From JANTGF01 sp963750735 (GTDB lineage Bacteria > Bacteroidota > Bacteroidia > Bacteroidales > VadinHA17): a stretch of DNA of 64,000 nucleotides. Below are positions 26,454-36,370 of the stretch, piece after piece. The notes beneath the pieces were generated by a model, which made no database searches, was not told the DNA's origin, and worked only from the letters and a program-made list of their open reading frames with translations. Position 1 is the first letter of the stretch, and every line of letters begins with the position of its first letter. The stretch spans positions 219,946 to 283,945 of the forward strand of contig CAVVRY010000001.1 in assembly GCA_963750735.1 (NCBI GenBank), read 5' to 3'. The position numbers and the translations under genes are program-made.

Positions 26454-26556
26454 GTATTGATTTTTAGATTTGTGGCGAATTTACAGAATTTTTTAAAGTT
26501 AGAGGAATACCATTTAAAATACATATATTTTGTGTATGGCTTTAACTTGTTTTCTA

Positions 26557-29313
26557 TTACTGTATAGAGTAATTATAAAGGAAATTATCCTCCCCGCCCA
26601 CTATTAGGTTAAACCTAGCAGAAGAACTCCTGAATCGGCCAATAGAAAAGAGTGTTTGCCCAATTAAGGGGAAATTTTCATAAAGGCTGCCATCGCTATT
26701 GAAAAGGAATATACTATGGTCTAAAGTAGAAACTATACCTATTTTACGGTCATTTGCAGAAAATTGGTAGGTTGCAGGCCTCAGGTCTATAGTGTTTTCG
26801 AAAGTATGAGAATATTTTTCCTTCTTATTTAAAGAATATACTTCTAATTTATTACCATCCAGAAAAATGTATTCCTTGCTTCCATCTCCATCCAGATCCT
26901 GATAGTCGAAAAAATGCTTATTACTAAACTCCTTAAGAGTTGTTTTTTCAATCTTCCCATTCAATTTAATAAAATACACTGTCCCATCATCACCTGTTGT
27001 TATAAATCCAGCTCCTGAGCCCCTATTATCAGCAATAATATTTTGATTCAAAGGTTTCGGAATATTTGTTTTAATATTTACCCGACTAATTCCTTTCCTG
27101 TTGAGGATATAAAACTTGTATTTATCAGAGAATACGATATAGTCTCTGGATTGAATTCGGTAGTGCTTAATGGGTGTTTCAATGAAATCCTCAGTTTTAG
27201 GATGTGTCCATCCCCTAACAGTCTTCCCCTCTTTTGTGAACAAATAAATTTTCTTGTCCTTCGCTGCCAAACATATTCTATAGTCCCGGGAACCATCATA
27301 GTCAAAAAGTGTCATGCCATTAGTGGCTTCCGATCGAAGATTTACCGGGTAATTTTCAACATAGTTACCATTTCTATCAATCAGATGAAGTTGTCCTGAT
27401 GTATTAAATAAATACTGAAGCTTTTTGTTCTTAAAATAATCAATCTGATAAATCTCACTCATTATTTTTCCTGGTAGATTTATCTTCCAAATTACTCTTC
27501 CAGCAGAATTAATCAGGTAAATGTTATTCTTTTCATCCTGAATAAATATCTCCTTTTCATCTGAATTATGATTGGTAACAAAAACTGGCTTCGACTGCAG
27601 TGTAGTATCCAATAAGCTTTCCCATACTGTTTCTGCTCTGTCATTAAAAACAGGCTGGTATTTAACAAAAAGATTGTTGTAGACCATTTTATTCTCAGTA
27701 CTGAATTGGACGCCAATTGCTTGTATTTTATTGAATATCTGTTGATTTTCTTTCAGACCTTCTTTATTTTCCGGACTCAAATATTTGTTAAGAAAGAGTG
27801 CAGACCGTGGAATGTTTAAATAAAAATAAAGGTTTGATCTACTTGATAAAGACTCATTAAATTTCTGATAATCGAGATCATGTGATAAGGTTTTCTGTAA
27901 AACATTATAATGAATAAATGTTGATAGGGAAGCCACTGAATTACCAAAAATTAAAAATCCATCAAGAAATGTAACATATTGATTATCAGAACCGGAAAAC
28001 AGATTCCCAAAAAGCATAGAAGGTATTTCACTAATAGGCAATTTATAAATAGGGACTTGAGTTTCAGAATCCAGGTCAACAGTCAAAATAAATTTACTTA
28101 CATCAATGTTATTGTTTTTTGAATATTCAAGAATAGCATTTGCCAACTCCTCACTCATACGGTTCATACTTTTTACTCCAAATAGACAATAGGTGTTTTC
28201 GTTAAGAGTTCGATTTTTTACATCGGTATAAGCTATACTTATTTCATTTTCAAGCATAGGAAGAAACAATTTTTCAATATCAATCCCCCATTTTTTATTT
28301 GCCTTCGCTATCCTGCTTGAGCTTGGAGCGAACTTGCTATGGCTGCGTAAGAATAATTTGTATTTCGCAGAAAAATCATCGAAATCACTAATTCCAAGAG
28401 CCAGATATGATATAGTATTGGCCGGAAGAACCTGAGCAGATGATAATTTTCGAGATGATTCACCCTTAAATATATTTAAGTAATTATTTAAAGTGTCATT
28501 TGAATATGAAAATCCATTCAATAGAAAGGATTCATCATCAATATTGATATCCAATTCTGCCCAATTTGCAAAATGGTCGAAAGGCAACACCTTTCTTTTA
28601 TATGTACTGTTCAGAAAAGATGAAATAAAATAGGGGATTCGTTTAAAATTTATATACAGGTTTGCCTCAACGTTCTTTCCCGAGGTTGATTTAACTCTGC
28701 TAAATCCATCCTGATCTAAAATTCCAAAATTAAGATCCAGTTGACGTATCGAGCTTTCAACTAAGATTGTTGAAGAACTGAGTATAAATACTCCCTTATA
28801 AACTGAAAAAAAGTACTTATTGCCATTGGAATTGATTTCGATATCAAAAACACTGGTTCTTTGATATTTCCTTCCTTCCAGGTTAACTTGAAATTGCTTT
28901 TCAAAAGCGCTCTGTAAGGTTGTAATATTTATATTTTCAGGTAGGCTTGCCAAGTATATTAACTCTATATCATCTTTCCCTAAATGATGAACAGAAATGA
29001 CAACTGGCTTATGAGTAACCAGGTTTTCAATTGTTTTGTTTATTCCTAGAATAGAATCAACATATTGCAGGTTTCTATTTATTTTTTCAATATTTTTTAG
29101 CTCCTGGAACTCATTCCATATAAAATTGTGATTTTGAAGTTTATCAATAAAATTCGGGAAATCATTTATTTCAGAAATAAGCATGGCATCAATAGGAACA
29201 GCATTAAAAACATCCTCCCTTGCTTCGAATCTTGGCTTAAAAACGAAATATGCGGCAAGCAATATTCCAATAAGAACAATTCCAACTGCTATGCCCCAAA
29301 GTTTTTTAAACAT
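26557..29313 (-). CDS. DUF3352-type envelope protein with beta-propeller-like C-terminal part
   Basis: The 918-residue protein has one N-terminal membrane helix (about residues 8-26), then a large domain of the DUF3352 kind (about 30-580), then repeats of about 40-45 residues (about 600-918) with the shape 'hydrophobic strand, short turn with DxxGxxxxxW or DxDG' such as LHLIDRNGNYV, IYLFTKEGKTVRGW, YFIKLNGKIEK and DLDGDGSKEY. These look like blades of a PQQ-type propeller. The protein is probably anchored in the inner membrane with the rest in the periplasm. Function unknown; Bacteroidota homologues of this combination are common. Confidence 0.7.
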   Translation of the reverse strand: MFKKLWGIAVGIVLIGILLAAYFVFKPRFEAREDVFNAVPIDAMLISEINDFPNFIDKLQNHNFIWNEFQELKNIEKINRNLQYVDSILGINKTIENLVTHKPVVISVHHLGKDDIELIYLASLPENINITTLQSAFEKQFQVNLEGRKYQRTSVFDIEINSNGNKYFFSVYKGVFILSSSTILVESSIRQLDLNFGILDQDGFSRVKSTSGKNVEANLYINFKRIPYFISSFLNSTYKRKVLPFDHFANWAELDINIDDESFLLNGFSYSNDTLNNYLNIFKGESSRKLSSAQVLPANTISYLALGISDFDDFSAKYKLFLRSHSKFAPSSSRIAKANKKWGIDIEKLFLPMLENEISIAYTDVKNRTLNENTYCLFGVKSMNRMSEELANAILEYSKNNNIDVSKFILTVDLDSETQVPIYKLPISEIPSMLFGNLFSGSDNQYVTFLDGFLIFGNSVASLSTFIHYNVLQKTLSHDLDYQKFNESLSSRSNLYFYLNIPRSALFLNKYLSPENKEGLKENQQIFNKIQAIGVQFSTENKMVYNNLFVKYQPVFNDRAETVWESLLDTTLQSKPVFVTNHNSDEKEIFIQDEKNNIYLINSAGRVIWKINLPGKIMSEIYQIDYFKNKKLQYLFNTSGQLHLIDRNGNYVENYPVNLRSEATNGMTLFDYDGSRDYRICLAAKDKKIYLFTKEGKTVRGWTHPKTEDFIETPIKHYRIQSRDYIVFSDKYKFYILNRKGISRVNIKTNIPKPLNQNIIADNRGSGAGFITTGDDGTVYFIKLNGKIEKTTLKEFSNKHFFDYQDLDGDGSKEYIFLDGNKLEVYSLNKKEKYSHTFENTIDLRPATYQFSANDRKIGIVSTLDHSIFLFNSDGSLYENFPLIGQTLFSIGRFRSSSARFNLIVGGEDNFLYNYSIQ

Positions 29314-29930
29314 ATATTAAGATACTTATTAAATATGGGCAAAATTAGAAAAATAAGATGACTATAAATCTGATATATCTAAATCTTTGATACAGCTAAT
29401 CAGGTTAGAGGTTATCAGGTTAAAACTTTTTGTGGCGAATACCTTACCAGTTCTCAATAAAAATTTACTCATAATAGAAAATGGAATAGTTTTTGCTTAA
29501 CAATTTAGTTAACGCAGTCAAGGCGTTAATAATATAAAAAAAACGAAAAATAAATCAATTACTAATTTCATTCTTTACTATTCATTCTAATTAGTTTGAA
29601 TTGAGAAATTGATATTTAGATACTTTATTAAACGATATATTTTTGAAAAGAATTAAAAATATTGGATTTACAATATTCCATATGGCATTTATTTTAACAA
29701 TGAAAATTGTTATGGCTTTAGCCAGCAAGAGGTAACTTAAATAAGAGAATAATTTTATAGACTTAGTAAACAATCACCAATCAATATTATTCACTAAAGT
29801 CAATTTTCCTGAGGAAGGGAGCTTCAAAGTTTTACTTCGGATAATTATTTTATAAAATTGTAAATAAATAGATTTAATTCAGTTAAAAAAACCAAAATCT
29901 ATTTTAATTAAATAGAGAGGCTGGAGGTAA
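29314..29930. other. 617-bp non-coding region upstream of the TonB receptor
   Basis: No convincing gene on either strand. Visible structure: a direct repeat ATCAGGTTA at 29399-29407 and 29414-29422; a perfect inverted repeat TTAACGC (29509-29515) and GCGTTAA (29523-29529) with a 7-bp spacer; and a GGAGG ribosome-binding site just before the receptor start. I see no cobalamin-riboswitch core. Confidence 0.5.
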
Positions 29931-32348
29931 ATGCTTAAAATAAGATATATAATATTTACTGGACTTATTCTTGCCACTCTGTCTTTGTCAATATCGGCAC
30001 AAACCATTCAGATATTAGATAAATCTTCAGGTTTGCCAGTCCCTGATGTGGCAATATTCAATCAGGATATGAACAAAGCTGTAATTTCAGATGATATGGG
30101 AAATGCAGATATTGGTATTTTCTCTGATTCCGACAGTATTTATTTCCAACATCCCTCCTATATAAGAAAGGCCTCTTCAAAAAGAGAATTAGCAGAACTT
30201 GGCAACATAATTCAACTTGAGAAGCAAAACAGGATGCTTGAAGAACTGGTTATAGCAGTAAAAAGGTGGGAGCAGGTGAAAGAAGAAGTACCAAATAAAA
30301 TAAAATCAATTTCTCACGAAGAAATGATGCTTCAAAACCCGCAAACAGCCGCCGATCTGCTTACAATTTCAAATGCTGTCTTTCTTCAAAAAAGTCAATT
30401 AGGCGGGGGCAGTCCAATGATTAGGGGATTTTCTGCCAATTCAGTTTTATTAGTAGTTGATGGTGTGAGGATGAATAACGCCATCTACCGGAGTGGAAAC
30501 TTGCAGAATGTAATTTCTATAGATGCAAACATAATCCAGGAATCAGAAGTTATTTATGGTCCGGGCTCTGTTGTATACGGTAGTGATGCACTCGGAGGTG
30601 TAATGGATTTTCACACTTTTGACCCTCAACTTTCAAGAGAAAACAAATCAAAAATAAATGTAAATGCCGGTACACGCTACTCAACAGCTAACCATGAAAA
30701 AATGGGGCATTTCGATCTGAATGCTGGTTTTAAGAAATGGGGATTTTTAACCAGTGTTTCCTATAGTAATTTCGACCATCTTCAAATGGGTGGATGGGAC
30801 CATCCATCATATCAGAGACCTGAATATGCTTCACGGATTGGAAATATTGACACTATCATAAACAATACAAACTCAAACCTGCAAGTATACTCCGGATATA
30901 ACCAGATAAATTTGATGCAAAAATTCAGATTCTCTCCAAAAGAGAAAATTAATTTCACCTATGCATTCCATTATTCTAAAACCTCTAATGTTCCGAGATA
31001 TGATAGACTAATACAATACAACAATGATCAATTGAAATATGCCGAGTGGTATTACGGCCCACAAAAATGGATGATGCATTCATTTACTATTCAACTTGAT
31101 AATAAAAAAACTCTGTATGATAACCTAAAACTTATTTTAGCATACCAGAATTATGGAGAAAGCAGGCACAACAGAAAGTTGTTCAATACAGCACTCACAA
31201 ATCGGGATGAGAATGTCAATATCTACTCGCTGAATCTTGATTTAAATAAAAAACTGGGAACAAAACATTCGTTTTTTTATGGTATTGAATCATTTTTTAA
31301 CGATGTAAAATCAACTGCAAATTCTGAAAACATTCTGACCGGAGAGGAATCTCCCTTATCCACACGGTACCCCGATGGAATAAATCATTATTTTACAATT
31401 TCGGGATACGCCTCAATTAAACTTAACCTGGCAAGACAATTAACTTTTGATGCCGGATTACGCTATAATTTGGTAGATCTTCATTCTACAATAGTGGATA
31501 ATTCATTTTACAATTTCCCTTTTGATGAAATCAAAAATACTAATAGTGCACTGAATGGCTCTGTTGGGCTGGTTTACAGGCCTGGAAAAGAAACTCAGAT
31601 CAATTTCAACTATTCTTCAGGATTCAGAGCACCAAACCTTGATGATATATCAAAAGTTTTTGATTCTGAACCAGGTGGAGTGGTTGTCCCGAATGAAGAT
31701 CTTAGACCAGAATATGCATACAACTTTGATTTGGGCTGGAATCAAAGTTTTAATAAAAAGGTCACATTTGAAATAAATGGGTTTTATACCAGGCTGAAAG
31801 ATGCAATGGTAAGGCGATATTTCAAATTCAATGGTCAGGATTCAATTCTATACGACAATGAAATGAGTCAGGTTTTTGCCATGGTAAATGCCCGGGAGGC
31901 TACCATTTATGGGGGAAGTATTGACCTGATTGCTAAATTTACAAAAGCCTTTTCATTCAAAACCGATTTTACTTATTTAAAAGGTAAGGACGATGAAGGA
32001 ATTCCTCTAAGACATGTTCCTCCCTATTATGGGGGCGTTCATCTGGTATATAAAAGTAAATTTTTTAGTGGTGATTTTTATTTCCTATATAACGGTGAAA
32101 TTTCAAATGAAAATCTTGCTCCAGAAGAACAAGCCAAAACTTATATGTATGAGTTAGATGAAAATCGACTACCATATTCTCCATCATGGTATAGCTTGAA
32201 CTTTAAAATATCCGTTCAGCCAACTGAATGGATATCAATACAAGGTGGAGTTCAAAACATCCTGGATGTTCGTTATCGGCCTTATTCTTCAGGTATTGTT
32301 TCACCAGGCAGGAACTTTTATGTAGCTCTAAAAATAGCAATAGGATAG
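29931..32348 (+). CDS. TonB-dependent outer-membrane receptor
   Basis: The 805-residue protein has a signal peptide (cut near SISAQ), a short carboxypeptidase-regulatory-like N-domain (about 25-95), a plug domain (about 110-225) with GGGSPMIRGFSANSVLLVVDGVRMNN and VIYGPGSVVYGSDALGGVM, and a 22-strand barrel ending in aromatic YVALKIAIG. The plug resembles that of haem/haemoglobin and metal-type receptors more than SusC. The substrate is not fixed. It stands behind a long upstream region, which suggests regulated expression. Confidence 0.88.
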   Translation: MLKIRYIIFTGLILATLSLSISAQTIQILDKSSGLPVPDVAIFNQDMNKAVISDDMGNADIGIFSDSDSIYFQHPSYIRKASSKRELAELGNIIQLEKQNRMLEELVIAVKRWEQVKEEVPNKIKSISHEEMMLQNPQTAADLLTISNAVFLQKSQLGGGSPMIRGFSANSVLLVVDGVRMNNAIYRSGNLQNVISIDANIIQESEVIYGPGSVVYGSDALGGVMDFHTFDPQLSRENKSKINVNAGTRYSTANHEKMGHFDLNAGFKKWGFLTSVSYSNFDHLQMGGWDHPSYQRPEYASRIGNIDTIINNTNSNLQVYSGYNQINLMQKFRFSPKEKINFTYAFHYSKTSNVPRYDRLIQYNNDQLKYAEWYYGPQKWMMHSFTIQLDNKKTLYDNLKLILAYQNYGESRHNRKLFNTALTNRDENVNIYSLNLDLNKKLGTKHSFFYGIESFFNDVKSTANSENILTGEESPLSTRYPDGINHYFTISGYASIKLNLARQLTFDAGLRYNLVDLHSTIVDNSFYNFPFDEIKNTNSALNGSVGLVYRPGKETQINFNYSSGFRAPNLDDISKVFDSEPGGVVVPNEDLRPEYAYNFDLGWNQSFNKKVTFEINGFYTRLKDAMVRRYFKFNGQDSILYDNEMSQVFAMVNAREATIYGGSIDLIAKFTKAFSFKTDFTYLKGKDDEGIPLRHVPPYYGGVHLVYKSKFFSGDFYFLYNGEISNENLAPEEQAKTYMYELDENRLPYSPSWYSLNFKISVQPTEWISIQGGVQNILDVRYRPYSSGIVSPGRNFYVALKIAIG

Positions 32349-32471
32349 GACACCTATTCAGTGATAACATATCTGCAATAATTTCTAAAAAAAACTCATT
32401 TACACATTCATTTCGATGAAATTACAAACAAGTTTTTTTGTACTTTAGCCTGCAACGAATATCATTTTTCA

Positions 32472-34580
32472 TTGCATCCCAGAATCATTAATATTAGATT
32501 TTTCTTCATTTTAATTCTAATAGGATTTATATATCCACAGGATACATTTTCCCAGAATCCCAAAATAGAATTCGAGCTTGTTAAACCTCATTCAATAAAG
32601 CAGCTGAATTACTCTGGTGACAACCAATTTCAAACCGTTAATAATGCTCTCCCCAAGCCTATTCGGGTTCAGGTGCTCGATTCAAACTCAAAGGGAGTTC
32701 CTGGAGTACAAATAAATTTCGAACTAATTTCCTCACCTGAAAAATCCAATGGCTTTAAAATCAATCCCTCTTGGGCCCTTACTGATTCAAATGGAATAGT
32801 TAGTACTTATGTTACATTCGGTTCTGGTTCGGGAAATTATTTTGTTTCAGCAAAATCTAAAACCAATGGTGGGAACTTGCTTATTTATGAGTTAAATGCC
32901 CGGGATTCCAAATGGATTTTTATTCTTTTTGCAGGACTAGTTGGTGGTTTAAGCTTATTCCTGTTTGGTATGTTCATGATGAGCGATGGTCTTCAAAATG
33001 CCGCTGGCAATAAAATGAGGGCCATCCTCACAAGTATCACAAACAACAGATTTGTTGCTTTGAGTATTGGGGCCCTTATTACTATGATCATACAAAGTAG
33101 CAGTGCCACAACAGTAATGCTCGTAGGATTTGTCCAATCAGGATTAATGAGCTTTGCACAGTCGCTTGGAATTATACTTGGAGCCGATATTGGAACCACT
33201 ATTACTGCTCAAATTATAGCTTTCAAGCTAACTGATTATGCTTTGTGGTTTATCGCTATTGGCTTTTTTATAAATCTATTCTTCAAAAGTTCCAAGTTAA
33301 AGCAGATTGGTAAAAGTATCCTTGGTTTTGGGTTGTTGTTTTTTGGTATTTACATAATGTCCGAAGCAATGACTCCCCTTAGGACCTATGAGCCTTTTAT
33401 TGAAATATTGCTGAAGCTTGAAAATCCTTTCCTCGGAATTTTAATTGGTGCTATTCTTACTGCATTATTTCAAAGCAGCAGTGCTTTTGTAGGATTGATC
33501 ATTGTTATATCAACACAAGGTCTAATAAGCCTGGAGGCTGCTATAGCATTGCTTCTGGGGGCAAATCTTGGAACTGCTGTAACAGCTATATTGGCAAGTT
33601 TAAATACCGGACGGGAAGCAAAAAAAGTTGCCCTGGCACATACATTATTTAAGGTATTTGGGATCTTTGTATTTATCTGGTGGATTCCAACATTTGCAGA
33701 GCTTATCCAAAACATCTCTCCAAAAGGAGATTCTGGAATGGACCAAATAGATTATATGTCACAGGTAGTTCCCCGACAAATTGCCAATGCACATACATTA
33801 TTTAATGTAGCCCTTGCAGTTTTGTTTATCCCTTTTACAGGCCAATTTACAAAGCTAATCGACTGGATATTGCCTGAGAAAGAAATACCACCAGATGAAA
33901 AGCTTGAGGTAAAATATTTAGATGAAAAACTATTGTCCTCTCCTGCCCTGGCTCTTTCACTGGCAAAGCAGGAAACAATTAGAATGGGTCACCTCGTTCA
34001 GGATATGACAAATGATATTCTTCTTCCCTTTTTCCTGAAAGATTCGGCAGTTCTTAAAGAAATAGTTAAAAAGGAAAACCTGGTAAACTACCTTCGTGAT
34101 GAGGTAAATTCATATTTGCGAAAAGTTATTCGGGAAGATGTTAGTGAAAATAGAGTAAATGAAGCTTTCCAGATCATGTACACTGTTAAGGAATTTGAGC
34201 AAATTGCGGATGTAATATCTAAGAATCTAATAGAAAAGGCTAATAAATGGATAGATAGTAAACAAGATTTTACTCAACAGGGAAAAAAAGAAATCATAGA
34301 ATATCAACAAAAAACCCAGAAACAATTGGCAAGGGCTATACTGGTATTTCGGACCGTTAATCTTGAAATGGCCCTGGAAATGAAAGCAAAGAACAAAAAA
34401 TATAAGCAAATGGCCATTGATCTTGAAAGGCAGCATTATTTACGCATCCAGGAAGAAATTAAGCAATCTATTGAAACCAGTGAATTCCACCTTGAATTGA
34501 TCACAAATTTTAGAATTATTACAAGCCATGCAACTAACATTGCAAGAATTTTACTTAAATGGCAATTAAATACAGAATGA
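32472..34580 (+). CDS. Na/Pi cotransporter with N-terminal Ig-like (Big_1) domain and C-terminal PhoU domain
   Basis: The 702-residue protein has a signal peptide (about 1-28); an invasin-like Ig domain (about 55-135) with VQVLDSNSKGVPGVQINFEL and SGNYFVSAKSKTNG; then a Na/Pi-cotransporter II core (about 150-470) with the two QSSSA repeats (QSSSATT and QSSSAFV); then a PhoU-like helical domain (about 490-702). The transporter-PhoU pairing is common, but the extra periplasmic Ig domain is not. No ATG is available in the right place; TTG at 32472 gives a good signal peptide and is taken as the start. Confidence 0.86.
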   Translation: MHPRIINIRFFFILILIGFIYPQDTFSQNPKIEFELVKPHSIKQLNYSGDNQFQTVNNALPKPIRVQVLDSNSKGVPGVQINFELISSPEKSNGFKINPSWALTDSNGIVSTYVTFGSGSGNYFVSAKSKTNGGNLLIYELNARDSKWIFILFAGLVGGLSLFLFGMFMMSDGLQNAAGNKMRAILTSITNNRFVALSIGALITMIIQSSSATTVMLVGFVQSGLMSFAQSLGIILGADIGTTITAQIIAFKLTDYALWFIAIGFFINLFFKSSKLKQIGKSILGFGLLFFGIYIMSEAMTPLRTYEPFIEILLKLENPFLGILIGAILTALFQSSSAFVGLIIVISTQGLISLEAAIALLLGANLGTAVTAILASLNTGREAKKVALAHTLFKVFGIFVFIWWIPTFAELIQNISPKGDSGMDQIDYMSQVVPRQIANAHTLFNVALAVLFIPFTGQFTKLIDWILPEKEIPPDEKLEVKYLDEKLLSSPALALSLAKQETIRMGHLVQDMTNDILLPFFLKDSAVLKEIVKKENLVNYLRDEVNSYLRKVIREDVSENRVNEAFQIMYTVKEFEQIADVISKNLIEKANKWIDSKQDFTQQGKKEIIEYQQKTQKQLARAILVFRTVNLEMALEMKAKNKKYKQMAIDLERQHYLRIQEEIKQSIETSEFHLELITNFRIITSHATNIARILLKWQLNTE

Positions 34581-34625
34581 AAATTATATATGTAATAGGT
34601 TACAATTCTTAATCTCAATCAAATC

Positions 34626-35546
34626 ATGAAAAACTTTACTTACTGCATTTTTGCATTAATACTATTTTGCATACCGAATTATTTGTATTCTAAAGGAGAC
34701 AATTCAAATAACGAAAATACAATCACTTCAGGACCTACAAATGGAAGCCTTGTAATTGTAGGTGGGGCTATGCAGGATTCGAATATTGTTCTAAAATTTA
34801 TTGAATTGGCAGGTGGAAAAGATGCATCCATTGTGGTTGTACCAGCGGCTATGGGCCTGGACTCTGTAAACCAGGCAAGGGTTACAAGATTCCTTACAAG
34901 GTTAGGTGCCACCAATGTTCAGGTAGTTCATACAAAAAATCCGGAGGAAGCCAATACTATTGAGTTTGTTGAGCCAATACAAAAAGCCAAAGCGGTCTGG
35001 TTCACCGGAGGTAGACAATGGAGAATTGTTGATGCTTACGCAAATACTCTCGCAGAAAAAGAATTTCAAAAAGTCCTTGAACGCGGCGGTGTTATAGGAG
35101 GAAGTTCTGCAGGAGCAACCATTCAGGGCTCTTATCTGGCACGTGGGGATACCAAGACCAATCGGATTATGATGGGGGATCACCAGGAAGGTTTCGGATA
35201 TTTAAAAAATTGTGCTATTGATCAGCATTTACTTGTCCGAAACCGTCAATTCGACTTAATTGAAATATTAAATGCCCACCCGGAATTATTGGGCATTGGA
35301 TTGGATGAAAATACAGCAATAGTTGTACAAGGAGATGAATTTGAAGTTATTGGGAAGAGTTTTGTAGCAATTTACGATACTCAATTGTGGGTGGAGGAAT
35401 CCAGAACCGATGATAAACCTGTATTACCCAATGGAGGCAAGTTCTTCCTTTTACGCGCAGGCGATAAATACAATACTAGAACCCGTGAAGTTGTACAATG
35501 GCAGGGAACAAACAGGGGCATTTCCAGAGATAAAGATGTGAAATGA
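34626..35546 (+). CDS. Secreted cyanophycinase (peptidase S51)
   Basis: The 306-residue protein has a signal peptide (about 1-22). Core motifs of the family: LVIVGGAMQDS at the first strand, WFTGGRQWR, and the nucleophile turn GGSSAGA with the catalytic Ser. Cyanophycinases cut the Arg-Asp storage polymer to dipeptides; exported forms in heterotrophs would use polymer released by others. It follows the phosphate transporter by 45 bp but is probably functionally separate. Confidence 0.88.
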   Translation: MKNFTYCIFALILFCIPNYLYSKGDNSNNENTITSGPTNGSLVIVGGAMQDSNIVLKFIELAGGKDASIVVVPAAMGLDSVNQARVTRFLTRLGATNVQVVHTKNPEEANTIEFVEPIQKAKAVWFTGGRQWRIVDAYANTLAEKEFQKVLERGGVIGGSSAGATIQGSYLARGDTKTNRIMMGDHQEGFGYLKNCAIDQHLLVRNRQFDLIEILNAHPELLGIGLDENTAIVVQGDEFEVIGKSFVAIYDTQLWVEESRTDDKPVLPNGGKFFLLRAGDKYNTRTREVVQWQGTNRGISRDKDVK

Positions 35547-35580
35547 TTCAGTTTGAATAACTTAATAATAGAAATAATAT

Positions 35581-36243
35581 ATGTCTGACATTTCAAACTC
35601 CAAAGCCATTATTTGGGACTGGAACGGAACACTTCTTGATGACCTTGATATCTGTATCATTGGTATCAATAAATACCTGACTGAAAGAAATCTGAAAACA
35701 CTAGATAAAAAAAGGTATCGCGATATATTTGGTTTTCCAATAGGAGATTACTATCAAAAAATTGGATTTGATTTAAAAAAAGAATCTTTGGAAGATTTAT
35801 CTGTAAAGTTCCTAAAAACCTATTTTGAGAATTTTAACCAAACAAGGTTAAATAAAGGAGCCCATGAAATCTTGACAAAATTTCAGGAAGCTGGTTATCA
35901 TCAATATATCCTTTCAGCATTGGACCAACCATCATTGGATGATTCTATAAAACAATTTAAAATTGAAAATTTCTTTAAGTCCATTCAGGGCGCACAGGAC
36001 ACCTTAGCAAAAGGGAAAATTGATTATGGCAGAGAATTGTTTGCAGCCGAAAATCTAAATACAGAACGCACTATTCTTATTGGCGATACTCTGCATGATA
36101 AGGAAGTTGCCGACTCTTTAAATATAAAATGTGTGCTTTATTCAGGCGGACATCAGACTTATGATCGACTTGCAATAAATAACTCAATTGTGGTGAGTGA
36201 TCTTCTAGAATCCTTTGATATTGTGGGAAAACTCCTCTTTTAG
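35581..36243 (+). CDS. HAD-superfamily hydrolase (phosphoglycolate-phosphatase-like)
   Basis: The 220-residue protein has motif I IIWDWNGTLLDD (nucleophile Asp in DWNGT), motif II LSALDQ, the lysine in AKGKIDYG, and motif IV ILIGDTLHDKEVA. A helical cap lies between motifs I and II (about residues 25-100). It dephosphorylates a small metabolite, not identifiable from sequence. The W in DWNGT in place of the more usual DxDGT is accepted in this subfamily. Confidence 0.86.
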   Translation: MSDISNSKAIIWDWNGTLLDDLDICIIGINKYLTERNLKTLDKKRYRDIFGFPIGDYYQKIGFDLKKESLEDLSVKFLKTYFENFNQTRLNKGAHEILTKFQEAGYHQYILSALDQPSLDDSIKQFKIENFFKSIQGAQDTLAKGKIDYGRELFAAENLNTERTILIGDTLHDKEVADSLNIKCVLYSGGHQTYDRLAINNSIVVSDLLESFDIVGKLLF

Positions 36244-36337
36244 CTATTTCTTAATAGCAATAAAGTATTTTTGGCACAGAGTTTGCTCAAGTATATGTAC
36301 AGGCAATCTTTCAAATATACTTGAAACCTTTCAAGGC

Positions 36338-36370
36338 AGCCAGGAACCAAATTCCTGGCTTTATTTTTTT
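36338..36370. terminator. Terminator between HAD gene and trpS
   Basis: Perfect 9-bp stem AGCCAGGAA (36338-36346) and TTCCTGGCT (36352-36360), 5-nt loop, then TTATTTTTTT. It sits between two convergent genes. Confidence 0.85.

Noticed and set aside
29591..29773. 60-codon minus-strand open frame in the non-coding stretch
   Set aside because: Low-complexity, AT-driven composition, no ribosome-binding site and no family features.
29600..29930. Cobalamin riboswitch before the TonB receptor
   Set aside because: No B12-box-like conserved core or matching helices could be recognised.
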